NCBI GenBank assembly: GCA_947462335.1
Contig: OX381721.1
Coordinates: 11,917,910 to 11,981,909, forward strand
Reading direction: 5' to 3'
DNA from: Harmothoe impar
Lineage: Eukaryota > Annelida > Polychaeta > Phyllodocida > Polynoidae
Length of the DNA: 64,000 nucleotides
Shown: positions 47,023-58,414 of the stretch, in pieces
Layout: every line of letters begins with the position of its first letter
How positions within the stretch are numbered: position 1 is the stretch's first letter
The notes under the pieces: model-generated
What the model was told of the DNA's origin: nothing
Databases searched by the model: none
Seen by the model: the letters and a program-made list of their open reading frames with translations, nothing else
Made by a program: the position numbers and the translations under genes

Positions 47023-47700
47023 GAGCAGCTCTCGCATATAGAGAAGCTCATGATAGAGCAGCTCAGGGTGCAGCTCATGAGAGCAGCTCATGAGAGAGCA
47101 GATCAGAGAGCAGCTCGTGTCAGAGCGAGCAGCTCAGAGAACAGCTCGTGTGAGAGCAGCTCGTGAGAGAGCAGCTCGTGAGAAAGCAGCTCGTGAGAGA
47201 GCAGCTCAGAGAGCAGCTCGTGAGAGAGCAGCTCAGAGAGCAGCTCAGAGAGCAGCTCGTGAGAGAACAGCCCAGAGTGCAGCTCGTGAGAGAGCAGCTC
47301 AGAGTGCAGCTCATGAGAGAGCCGCTCAGAGTGCAGTTGAGCAGCTCTATGAGAGAGCAGCTCTATGAGAGAGCAGCTCTATGAGAGGGCAGCTCTATGA
47401 GAGTTGCTTTATGAGCGGTTCATAGGAGAGCAGCTCTATGTGCAGCTCATGAGAGAGCAGCTCAGAGAGCAGCTATGAGAGTGCAGGTCAGAGGGCAGCT
47501 CATGAGAGAGCAGGTCAGAGAGCAGCTCATGAGAGAGTAGCTCAGAGAGCAGTTACAAATGAGCTCATGAAAAAGCTCATAGAGCAGCTCATAACTGTCT
47601 CACATAGAGAAGCTCATGAGAGAGCAGCTCAGAAGAAAGCAGCTCAGAGAACAGCTCACGAGAGAGCAGCACCGAGCTGTTTACTGAGCTGCTCTCCTCC
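47023..47700. repeat. GAGAGCAGCTC minisatellite
   Basis: A dense array of 12-bp (GAGAGCAGCTCA) and 15-bp (GAGAGCAGCTCGTGA) units. It is most regular at 47140-47400 and more decayed to 47700. Both unit lengths are multiples of three, so frames remain open and read REQL/VREQL or the complementary Ser/Cys-rich peptide. The last unit, at about 47685-47696, is in inverted orientation (GAGCTGCTCTC). Confidence 0.92.
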
Positions 47701-47704
47701 TTTC

Positions 47705-48690
47705 AATATGCTGCTCACTCACCCCGCCCCCATCACCACTGCCCCTCACCCCCCGGCCGACCACCCGACCAGAATTATGAGATAATAATCGGAACCACGT
47801 GACCGCTCCCGCGGCCTGCACACCTGACACCTTTAACCCTTTTCTACCCGGCGCCCACCCAAAAACAATAAACCCTTTATTGCAACAGGAGAAAAACCTA
47901 ATAACCAAATGTATTACCAACACCATTTTTTTCTGCGAGAGGCACATTTTGAGATCAGAGATGCGACCCGGAGAAGGTTGTCATCTGTAGATTTCTCAAT
48001 TTGTATAGGATCGCGTGTATCCAAGCCTCAAGCCAATCAAATTCTTCATACCCAACAATAAAAAAAAACATAGCCTTACTGGATGTAATTTCCATCCTGG
48101 GCGCTTTTCTATGGGAACATATCAGCAGCAGAAATGGGATCCTGATACATGGCAGGTATCATTATTAAAGATATTAGAGGACAATATGGTGTTTGAGGGG
48201 CAGATGAAACATGAGGAGTGGATTCATTAGGATCTCAGTGAGTGAGCGCCTCCGGCAGCGACATCAAACACACAGAGCTGCTCGGTCACCTACACTCTGT
48301 GTCCGGGCAGTGGGCGCCTCACAGGAGCCTGGTAACCAGGGGGGAGGCGATGCCCCCACCCTGCCCCGTGAAGAACTGCTTGCCACACCCTTCCAGCCTT
48401 ATAGTGACTTATATGCTGTGCCCCTTCAGCTGGCAGCTGAAGAGTGATCTACTGGTCTACCCTGGGTCTGTGTTATAGTTGACAGTGCCCTATGCGCTAT
48501 CTCTGCTCAGTTGCATTTGGGATGGTAGCTTACAGTGATCTCACCGTGGCCTATACTCTGTGTATGTTCAGTTGGCAGCTCACAGTGACCTACACATTGT
48601 GGCTAAACACGTGACAGCTAACACTCACCTACTTGATACTCAGACCCAGTACAGTGCTTGTCGCCCTAGGACGTGGGGCGTATTGTAGTT
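47705..48690. other. No supported gene
   Basis: A CpG-containing patch with the E-box CACGTGAC lies near 47796. The stretch 48240-48450 is GC-richer and open in two frames (78 codons each), but it has no domain and no clear splice sites. I leave it as undetermined. Confidence 0.4.
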
Positions 48691-48699
48691 GCCCGAACC

Positions 48700-48995
48700 A
48701 GTACTGAGCAGCCATGAGAGGTGGGGCACACTATAGCTGCCTGTACCGGTAGCCATGAGAGGTGGGACACACTATAGCTGCCTGTACAGTAGCCATGAGA
48801 TGTGGACACACTATATCTGCCTGTACCAGTAGCCATGAATGGTGGGACACACTATAGCTGCATGTACCAGTAGCCATGAGACGTGGGGCACACTATAGCT
48901 GCCTGTACCAGTAGCCATGAGACGTGTGGCATACTATAGCTGCTTGTACCCGTAGCCATGAGATGTGGGACATACTATAGCTTTACCAGTAGCCG
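48700..48995. repeat. About 41-bp minisatellite
   Basis: Seven copies of a unit containing AGCCATGAGAGGTGGGACAC followed by ACTATAGCTGCCTGTACC. Single-base changes and one shortened last copy (TATAGCTTTACCAG) are seen. Confidence 0.9.
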
Positions 48996-48999
48996 CAAG

Positions 49000-49820
49000 C
49001 TGCCCCTTCAGTCCAGGTAATTGGGAACACACAGCCCTCCTCAGACCCTCTAGGGAGAGGGAAATTGTAATTTTTCAGAAGTAGTTAGACCTGGTGATGA
49101 TTATAAACACCGTGTCGCTTCCCTTTGAGAGAGCATGAAATATTTTTCCCCGTTTTTCTCGTTCTCATAGTATTTGAATGTGCAGGCTCTGTAGGAAACT
49201 ACACACTCACATGTAGCTAAGGGGACATTCACAGATGACGTCAACATATTTTGGGACCTTTTTCAATACCCCCCGCCCCTATTCTCTATTTTGCCAGGCC
49301 AAATTAGTTTATAGAAATGTATGGCATGGGTCATGTTTCGTCAATAAACCCAAGGTACTCCCCCTCCACCATCCCCTGGCTGATGACATGCTCAATCAGT
49401 GAAATGAGTACACTTGGAAATAATCCTGTATCCTAATTCCGTTTCTTTCTTAATCTCACCTCTTTATGGAAGGTTAATGATCAATCCAAAATGAGAGATT
49501 GGAAGCTAATTCCACTGCCAATTCCCAAACCTACCATTCGCTGGCAACCATCGGAAAAGATGTTCGGAACTAGTCTTACTCCTGTCTAATTTGACCATCC
49601 CTTATGCATTTAGGTCAAGGCTGCTTAAGTTTGCTTAGTTTGCATTTCTGTTTCCATTTTTCTTTTCAGGTGTATGTGCAGTACAGGTAGTGTGTGCATG
49701 GGGCTGGGCTAGCTACTGACCAGCAGGGAGCCATTTACACAAGGGTGGGGCATGTGCCACCACTGCAGGCCGGTGTGCACCATTCAGCCTAGAGAGAACA
49801 TACATGTACAGATCTGTAGC
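49000..49820. other. No supported gene
   Basis: Short frames only, with no structured repeat seen. Confidence 0.5.
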
Positions 49821-49821
49821 A

Positions 49822-50036
49822 TAGCCCTTTAAAGGGGTGATGATAGCTTATAGTGCTGTCTGCAAAGTGCATGAATGGAGTCCCACAGTAACTCGCCAGT
49901 GCTGTAAAACGCTATATCTACATCAAATGACAAAATGATCATGTCACAATAATGATGTTGATACATATACATGACCCCTCATGACGGCTAATCTACATGA
50001 AGCTTTGAGGCATCATGCCGTCCTTAAAAGGTTAAC
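49822..50036. mobile_element. TIR element, family 2 copy 2
   Basis: The left end is TAGCCCTTTAAAGGGGTGATG. The right end reversed is GTTAACCTTTTAAGGACGGC. The core contains AACTCGCCAGTGCTG, as in copy 1, and the right block GAGGCATCATGCCGTCCTTAA matches copy 1 (GAGGCATCATGCTGTCGTTAA). Confidence 0.6.
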
Positions 50037-50721
50037 AGTGTTTCTCATAATGCCTTCTTCTCCAGAGGAACAATGTGTCTCTGGTTATCTGGTTCCTGTC
50101 ATACACAGCACCCAGCCCATCCTAGACTAGACTAGACTATGTCAATGTCAGTTGTCACACAGATTCAGTTCTCATTCTGTTATTCCTTACAGACCTTCTC
50201 CCCACCAGTCCACACCCCATGTATAGATCAGATGTTGAGCTACATACAGTATTAGAATCTATGCCTATGATGCCTCTTTATAGATTTCATATCAACCTCT
50301 CTTTAAATACACTATGGTCTGTTTGATGTACATGCTATGCGAGTCTGAGGGATGAATTCGGCTTATAAATATCGAAAATTATAACCGAGAAAAGAAATAG
50401 CAAAGTTTTGCGGACACTTGTCATGTAGCTGGTGCTCACTTGTGCCTGTGTTTGTCATGTACAGAAGGTGTGGAGAAGGTGCACATCCAACACCCACACC
50501 TCAACACCCCGCAGGTACCAGTAATCAAATAGGACAACTAGTAAAACAAACACAGCGGGTTCTAATGTAGATAGGGCCGGTGTAACACAAACAGGCCCCG
50601 GCACCGGCTTTAATTTACACTGGGTACATAGATTATTAAAGAGGGGGTGGGGGTGATGCAACATGGGGGTCTAACGTAGCCACTTTACAGTCTAGATTAT
50701 ACACGTACTCTAGACATTAGT

Positions 50722-50965
50722 ATAGCATTCCCATTGGCCTATACAGGACAGCATGACACCTCAAGGTATCAGACACGCATCAACGCTGCATTGGTGCATC
50801 ATGCCAATCCTTCATGCCTTCAGAAGTGTATCAATCACTTAGACTGTGCATGCATAATGCATAAATGCAGCACTGGTAACTTACCTACTGTCGGTGCTGC
50901 ATTCATGCCTCGTCCCCGAGATGAATGCACCATATGGGCGAAGGACATAGTGCATGGAGTGTATT
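50722..50965. mobile_element. TIR element, family 2 copy 3, decayed
   Basis: The left end carries GACAGCATGACACCTC, matching the family terminal block. The middle carries ATGCATAAATGCAGCACTGG, which matches ATGCATAAATGCAGCCCGG in copy 4. Boundaries are approximate and the terminal TTAACC is lost. Confidence 0.45.
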
Positions 50966-51113
50966 GGAGAACTTCGCTGGCCTTTTATAGCCTTGAATGT
51001 TCAGATGTCATTTTCTGGGTTCTATTTTAAGGAGAATTCCTTAATCATTTTTGTGGTACAGTCATCTGGAGTGGAATTGCTCATGTTCACGCCCCCAGTG
51101 CACACATGTAAAT

Positions 51114-51439
51114 AAGGGAGTGGTCATTTTTTATCAACAGGGGGGGGGGGGGGGTTGGTTTGGGGGGGGGGGGCAAAAAAATTTGGACCCCTTGACCGGG
51201 GGGGGTGTAAAAAATTTGGACCCCTCTTGGGGGGGGGGGTCAAAAAAATTTAACCTGTTTTGGGCCAAAAAGCCCGCGCGTTACTATGCTTCAAAGGGCC
51301 TGCGAGCGCGCCGATTTCCGACCCGTAGGGGGGGGGGGGTAAAAAATGTTGACCCGTTGACCGGGGGGGTGAAAAAAATTTCGCGCGCTCCGCGCGGAAA
51401 ACCACCCCCCCCCCCTGTTGTTAAAAAATGATCACTCCC
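51114..51439. mobile_element. G-rich TIR element
   Basis: The left arm begins GGGAGTGGTCATTTTTTATC and the right arm reversed begins GGGAGTGATCATTTTTTAAC. Both run into CAACAGGGGGGG, giving inverted ends of about 30 bases with three mismatches. TAAAT flanks both sides (51109-51113 and 51440-51444). The interior consists of repeated G-tract plus AAAAAATTTGGACCC modules and a GCGCGC-rich centre. It encodes nothing. The multiple G runs could form quadruplexes. Confidence 0.75.
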
Positions 51440-51444
51440 TAAAT

Positions 51445-53330
51445 GGGCTTTGACCCTTCATGCCAGCCCCAGGGGTTGTGTGTAGGTGGTTGGGGCGAGA
51501 GGGGGTGGGGCAATAATGGGGCTATGGAAGGGCTTGTGTGTGTAGGGGGGGGGGGCGGCTATCCATGTGGCCATGTTATATTACAGGCCCCAGTGTCAGC
51601 ACTCTCATCTATATTGACAGATAGGCTCAATACTGCTGTCAGGCACTGCTGACAGAATGACACCATCCCATTTTACTTCCTATCGCCGGGGATTTTTTTG
51701 CATTGTGTATGGTGATTTTTGACATGTGTCACTGGGGAGTTTTATAAGTGTGAAGTGGGCTGGGCGAGGAGAGGGGGATGGTTGGCCGACCCGGCTATTC
51801 ATACTACCGTATTCATATTATTCATTGAGTGGGCAGGGCAGGGCAGGCCCTACTGAATAAAAGAGTGTAAAACGGTGTCAGTACACGGGATGACAACAAA
51901 AGATTTATCTTTTTCTTTACCATTTTGGGGGTTAATATCACTGATTAATTGCTGCTATGCATAAGATGAACTAATAAAAATAATAAAAACAAAGGTAAAA
52001 AGTTTAGACTGAGAGTTGTGAGTTGCCCTGTTCTTTAATTAATGTAATTGCATTTTAATTTCCTAAAACAATGAATAAATCTAATTGAGATCTAATGCGT
52101 GTTTGTTTGCATTTGGCTTTGTGGTTTTTTTTCTATTCTTTATTTCATTTCACTTTTTGGATTGTTTACTTTTTTGTGATCTTTGTCAACATTGTGTTAA
52201 ATCCCGGGTCGACTTGCACTCGTCCAATCCAACTAGAACTAAATATGTTTTAAATTATGAAACTTTAATCATCTCATTAATGGAGCTGATTAGAATGACA
52301 CATCGGAATCCCATTACCTGATTCCTGCTATCACTAATTCAGTAAATGAGTTGGTAAACGCCTGTGAATCATGATATCGACATCTCCATAGTAAAACCTG
52401 CACCAACTGAACCTCAGCAGTGACTGATATTAACCTACTACTGAGTCCGAGTACTAGGAGAAATACAACCCCCTCCTTCCCCAAACCCTCCTCCCTCCAG
52501 TCCCCTAGTCACAGAGGTACTACAACTAAATTACTGCATGATGCACCGGCTTCTCTCCTTGTGTACTGGAGGAAACTCCATTACCCAAGTATTGGTCAAT
52601 GTGATGTGGGTGGATGTCATCAAAGGGACGGCAGCAAGACTGATGTGGAGAGGAGGGGGGGATCCAAGGAAGCAGTGGGGAGGGGCTGTCAACAGTGGCT
52701 GTGTCAGAGAGGATCTAGGCTGAGTCACCACGGTCTGGGCGAATATTAGGCTGCACCCTCCCCCCCCCCCCTCCACCCCCACCCACCTTCCCTGCACAAG
52801 ACCCTCCCCTCGGCCTGCTCACTGGGCATGCAACAATGAACATTACGTCCCCCCCCCCCCCTCCCCACCCCGCCACCCCATGTGCCAGACCGGCCTCCCC
52901 TGACGGTTGGGCCGGCAGTGCCCTAGATCATGTGATTCAACTGGTTAGGGCCCGACTCATTCATTGATCTTTAGTATTGAGCAACACATAGACCCCCCCC
53001 CCCCCCTACTCTACCATCTTCTTCTTAGCCCATTTTACATGATACGCTGGTTCTACGGGGGTTTTAACAACAGCCTTGAGCACCAGTAAACATACTCTTG
53101 AAGAAATGTACATGGGTTCAACATATTAATATTTTGTTTAATAATAATATTGATCACCCGAGATTGATCAACTTATAAATGGCCTAGGCTACATTCCAAT
53201 TAAATTAGACAGCTAAATACGTTAGTAGGTACCGGTACTTAATTTCAGTAGTATTAAAAGTAACCCCCTCCCCTACACACACAGGTGAGTAATTTCTCTG
53301 TACCTCGGTGTGTGTGTTCCTTAAGAGTTT
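51445..53330. other. No supported gene; C tracts
   Basis: Three C-rich tracts (about 52750-52771, 52850-52862, 52992-53006) and a G tract near 51547. Frames are short and show no domain. Confidence 0.5.
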
Positions 53331-53346
53331 AGTCATGGAGTAAGGG

Positions 53347-53565
53347 AGTAGATGTAAAGGCAACCACGTACAATGGAGATGACCACCTCAATTTTGAAGT
53401 TATTCATGCATGCTAAGCCCGGGTTTTGTGTTTCACAGTATACTTTAAGTGATACTCTTTCCAGCAAAGGGCAGATAAAGACAATACTATACATAAATAA
53501 CTTCATAATTAAGGTGGACATGTCAAGGTACGTGGTTACCTTTAGTTTAGGTCCATCTACCCTAA
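53347..53565. mobile_element. Inverted-repeat (foldback) element
   Basis: The left arm, TAAAGGCAACCACGTACAAT through GAAGTTATTCATG (about 53355-53412), is matched by the right arm reversed, TAAAGGTAACCACGTACCTT through GAAGTTATTTATG (about 53486-53546). Similarity is about 80 percent over some 60 bases, separated by about 75. Weaker similarity extends outward (GTAGATG blocks). The two strands therefore encode related peptides, which explains the mirrored open frames. Confidence 0.65.
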
Positions 53566-53619
53566 GTGCATGCTCAACTGCAGTCAATTTTACAGCTCCT
53601 GCACAGTTTTAATAGGTGA

Positions 53620-54470
53620 ATTAGACAGGGGTCGTGCATGTATAGCTTTTCATCCAAAAGGAGTGGTAATTATTATTATAAATAAGGGCAATCTGTTTGT
53701 CCCCTGATTAAAACCAGGTCGTGACATTTAAGGGAAATGTTAACTTACCGTAAGTTGAACTGACACTAGTGACAGTTGTGTGATAAGGTATATATTGATT
53801 ATTAGACAATTCCTATAAATAATCCCTATAATTATTTAAAAACGTATGATGTGTATGATGACTCCGATTGACCCAGTGCACTATAAACTATAAATATTAA
53901 GATTCTCCATTAGTTTAATCATTGATACCCCATTGATATTAAACAGTGAAGAACACACAGGGAACTGCCCATGATCAACCATATAGCCATAAACACAGAA
54001 AATCCCCAACTTCCAAGAGTGTTACATGTACCAAGGGTTGTAATAATTAAGAGGGTAATGTGGACCAACTTACTATTTGAGTGGACTGTATGTGTAGATG
54101 TATGGACGGCTTGTTTCTACTGGCGTCAGACCCAGGGGGAGGGTAGGCCCCTGGGTACCACAAGTAGCAGTAGTAGTGGCAGGGTAGTGGCAGCTATCTC
54201 CTACTCAGCCGACTGTTGATTTACAATGCTCACTCAGGCCCTGTCATCCAGTGCATGGCATGGTCACCACGATGGTGGGAAGGACAGCTCACTCTCTTAA
54301 TACCTCCCAGCTAGCTCTGTGCTACTTGACAATAGCAATACTCCGTGGGTGTTTTAAGCTTGTTGGGGTAGGTTGAAAATAATGGTACTCCTTTCTAAAT
54401 GCTAGCAGCGTGGGTGGTGGGAGGCCTTGCAGCCCCTCACTCCCTTTCCTCCTGCAGTGACTCCAGTACA
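53620..54470. other. No supported gene
   Basis: Short frames only. Confidence 0.5.
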
Positions 54471-54479
54471 CTGAAGTCA

Positions 54480-54840
54480 CAAGCACAACACGGCTCTCTC
54501 CTCCCGACCACAACACGGCAGCCTAGGCGGCCGATACTCGCAGCATTCCGGCTCTTGTACAACTTAATCCAACACCAAATCGCCCTGCATACACCCGTAG
54601 TGGCTCCGTGGTGGCTCCATGCTTCACTCTGGTCCCAAGGGGGCGGATATCTCACCAAAATAAGGGCTGTCTTACCAGCCCTCCAGCAGTAGAGACTCCC
54701 CTACCTCGCCTTGGTCGCCTCTCGCCGTCAGTCCCCTCTCCTCCGCTCGACTGTGCCGGTGCTCTCCGAGCAGATTCTCCAGTACACGGCCTATTCTACA
54801 CCATAGGGCGTCCCGTCGGCGTAGGAGAGTGAGAGTGATA
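54480..54840. promoter_or_regulatory. CpG-rich patch, possible promoter or 5' exon
   Basis: CpG density here exceeds that of the neighbours. On the minus strand, two potential splice donors (GGCTG|GTAAGA near 54680, CGAG|GTAGGG near 54708) follow CG-rich sequence, as a noncoding first exon might. It is upstream, in the transcriptional sense, of the two minus-strand coding exons, but almost 40 kb away. A link to them is speculation. Confidence 0.25.
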
Positions 54841-54844
54841 ACCA

Positions 54845-57800
54845 CTCAGGGAGCTGCGAACTGGGTCAGGGCAGGAGGAGGGAGGAGGGTGGGGGTAGGT
54901 TAGAGTATCAATGAATGAATGGGAGCCGGGGATTAGAAGCTAGCGCTGATAATCTACACTGTGATCTGACAGGGTGGGGTTGGAATAGACAGGGACATGG
55001 AGGGTGGGCGATTAGCTGATGTCAGATTACTACAGATAGGAGCTAGACTCTAGATGAGATATTTATAACAAGGGAATCTATTAGCAGACTAGCACGCTAT
55101 CAAAGCCCAGTGGGTTATTAGTAGTGGGGAAATAGACAAGTGGCCATAGGCTAGTACTCCTACTGTATTTTAGACTTGATCAAGTCTCTGATTAGGCATT
55201 ACATATGTATTTACCCTCTGTTAAAGGTGTTTGTAGCGTGTAACATTGGTGTTGTGCAACGTCTGCATTCACCCATGGGGGCTAAAGGATACTGTAGTGA
55301 CTCATTTAAGAGCCCGGACGCTCATAGATTCCAATACTACAAGACCCCCGACGATCATACAAGACATGCGCTTATTCAATATACAATTTTTATATTTATA
55401 ACAATTATTTCAGTACCCCTGTACCCCGGTGCTAATTCAAGACCGGTTTTCGAAGATCCGGCCGGCGCTTAAACGAACCATTACGGTATGGTATGTCTAC
55501 TCTTACGTGCTATTCTTGATAAAAGCGAGTCTTCTGTATCCGGTAGCGATAAGAAAGTAGCAGACCCCCCCCCCCCCACTTCTCCATAGCCATGGATCCT
55601 ATCCTATTGTGATAGATACCTTTAGCATGAGCTACAACGGTTTTTATGTTGCACCTTAAGATATAGGCCTTCTCTTGGTAATATATCCCGTCTTTTTAAT
55701 TTACATTATGATGACAAAATGGATATTGAAACAAGTGCTTGCCTCATCCTTTAATACCGTGTCATGAGTGTGTTCTATTTCGGTAGAATCCCTCCATCCT
55801 TTGCCGGTTAACGGTTTAGTATTATTAACCACCACGGCTCACCATCCCACTCCTCTCTGATCTCTTCTAGTCTTTGACAAAAACAACTCCATTAATCTGA
55901 GTGGTTCTCATTAATCCACATTTAATTGATATTAATTGGTATTAATTTAGATTAGGGAGCGTCTTAAGGTGGGTTGGTTTTGTCACATCAAAGATTCCTT
56001 CAACGGTTAAGGTTCCTATGGCCTATTAGATTATTGAATGAATGCTGGAATAGAGGTCAATTGATACCCAGAGATCGACCCTTTTATCGTTTATTTCCAA
56101 AATAATCTAATTGATATCATTCCTACATATTTGGATATAATAATTTCACGTAAGTAGAAAAGGTTTAAAATGACAATCTTTTTTAATAATATTGGTCGGA
56201 TTTCGTCTAGAATATCAAAAGTAGGCTAAACCTACTTCCAAAGATTAATTGGGCCTCAAGAATGTATCTTCTTAATAATGAATCTGAATGTTCAGTGAGA
56301 CCATCCTTCATTTCTTACCAATTCCATTTGCTCTTGTTCTTTAAATATTATCTTAGTTTTGGCCCGATTGTCCAACTAATTCATGTTGTAATTTTAGAAT
56401 GCACACTTCTATTTCACACATTCGAAATCCTAGATCCCTGTATCTCACCACCCAGGGGATCTCATCCATCCCAAATATTATGTTTGGCTACTGTAGCAGT
56501 TTAGTTTATGAAACACAGTAATTTTGTCTAACCGGAATAAAGTATTCTCAGCATATAATTCCAGGTGTGCCAACTTTAAGTACCGGTAACCATGCATGGA
56601 CGGATTCTATCTGTACTTTCATTTATTAATGTGTGTGTCTAGTTCGATAAAACACCCACCATTATGTTCACCCACATGTGTTTTTTACAAGAGGCCCCTA
56701 TAATGGACAATACTGTAACAGCTGCAGTGGTGAAGATGTCTTCACACATAGGGTATAGTGGTATTAGCTAATCTAAAGGGAGTGGACACACATGCAGGTA
56801 GATTATCCAGTAGAGTAGTATACTACATAATATTACAGAATAATAAGTACACTAATGTTAGTGTAGCCCGGAGTGAGGATGAGACCCTGGGGGATCAAGG
56901 CCCGACTAGATCTCGTTCCTATTACTTCGGACAGATGGAGCCATAGTCTACTCCTTTATGCTCCCATGAGACTATATATAGTTAAATAGTATTGGTAATG
57001 GTCATTTACCATTTGTGCCGTGTCCTACTGTATAATAGCTAAAATCATTTAACAGTATATAGATGGCAATGGGAATCCTTGAAATGGGCTAATCATACAA
57101 AGTCACATAGGCTCGACCTATAATAGTGGCACTCAATTCTAATAAACACAACATAACAACACAAATTATTTCCCAGAAAATGAAATAAAATGTTTGATCA
57201 ATAGTAGACTATGAGGCATTCATGATAATGCTCATTTGAGGCACAGATTATGTAATGCATTGACTTCTACACCTAAAGAGGTCCAGTGCAAGTCGAGTTG
57301 TACACTTGGATCTCATGTACGACGACGTGGTATGTACAGGCTGGTAGGTTCCCCTTTAATATTCCCTCATCCCAGGCAGAGAGAGGGAGATGGGGCGAGG
57401 GGGGGGGGGGTGAGGGGGGGGGGGTTAGATCCCATTGTTAGACTAATCAGACAAAGCGGCGGGACAATCTAATTAGCGGACTTAGTGCAGCTTCTTATGT
57501 AAGCTGCACCCAGGGACAAAGGGGCTGTATCTCAGCCCTCTACATCCACTGTCACAGACCTACAACCTAGTTCAAGTGCCGCATAGTGTAAGCTGCTGCT
57601 TTGTAAGACGGAGGGATTTGCATGTCTTTGACTTCATGCATGTGGGAGTCGCAGTTACAAATGGAAACATCTCAAAACTGCTCAAATGGATGCTTATATT
57701 ATTCTATTCAATATGATTCAAACAGGGAAACATCTATACAATTAATAATTATTATACATGTATTATATGTGTAGATATGTTGAACTTGAATTAATTAGCA

Positions 57801-58150
57801 CCACATAGGGTGGTGAGTACTATAACCTGTGGGGGTAGAAAAACTACCTTTTGTGCATTACTACATGTATCAAAACAATGATAATTCCTACATAGACCAT
57901 CGTTCAGCCTTAGACTGATTCATAGACAGCAGGTAAGGTTTAATATTATGCTTGCACTTATGATACACTTTACCAAAGTAGAGTCTATCAATATTAATAA
58001 TGCATTAATGCTACTATACTATAGACCCTTGACCCCGGGCATTAAGTGGGGGAACAAGTGGGCCTGGTGTAGCATTGATACATTATTAATATGGATAAGT
58101 TGTCCGAGTGGCCCTCTACATAAGCTGTACCTCCTGTTTCCGGCTACATG
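54845..58150. other. 3.3 kb with no supported gene
   Basis: AT-rich. C tract near 55565, interrupted G tracts near 57400-57424. No domain-bearing frame and no terminal repeats recognised. Confidence 0.45.
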
Positions 58151-58154
58151 GGTA

Positions 58155-58412
58155 TTAACCCATTAAGGTTCACATAGTGCTCTAATGCACAATGCCCTTT
58201 GTGGTTATGTCGTATGATGCATTTATGTCGCATGATGCATAAATGCAGCCCGGTGAGTCCACAGGTCTGCATCCAAGCATCACGACCCTGCCTATAGATT
58301 TGATACACTCCTGAAGGGTCACCTTGATGCATTAATGTACATTAATGCAGGCATGTTAAGGCTACACATGATATTGTGAGAGCTATGCGGCCCTTAAAGG
58401 GCTTAGGGTTAA
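58155..58412. mobile_element. TIR element, family 2 copy 4
   Basis: It begins TTAACCCATTAAGG and ends with CCTTAAAGGG then GGGTTAA, so the termini are inverted TTAACCC with an inner CCTTTAAGG pair. The interior has repeated ATGATGCATNNATG words and the family core ATGCATAAATGCAGCCCGG. The terminal TTAA on both sides would suit a piggyBac-type mover, but no separate duplication can be proven. Confidence 0.6.
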
Positions 58413-58414
58413 TC

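Noticed and set aside
48211..48447. Possible coding exon in a GC-richer patch
   Set aside because: Two overlapping frames are equally open. No clear acceptor/donor pair and no recognisable domain.
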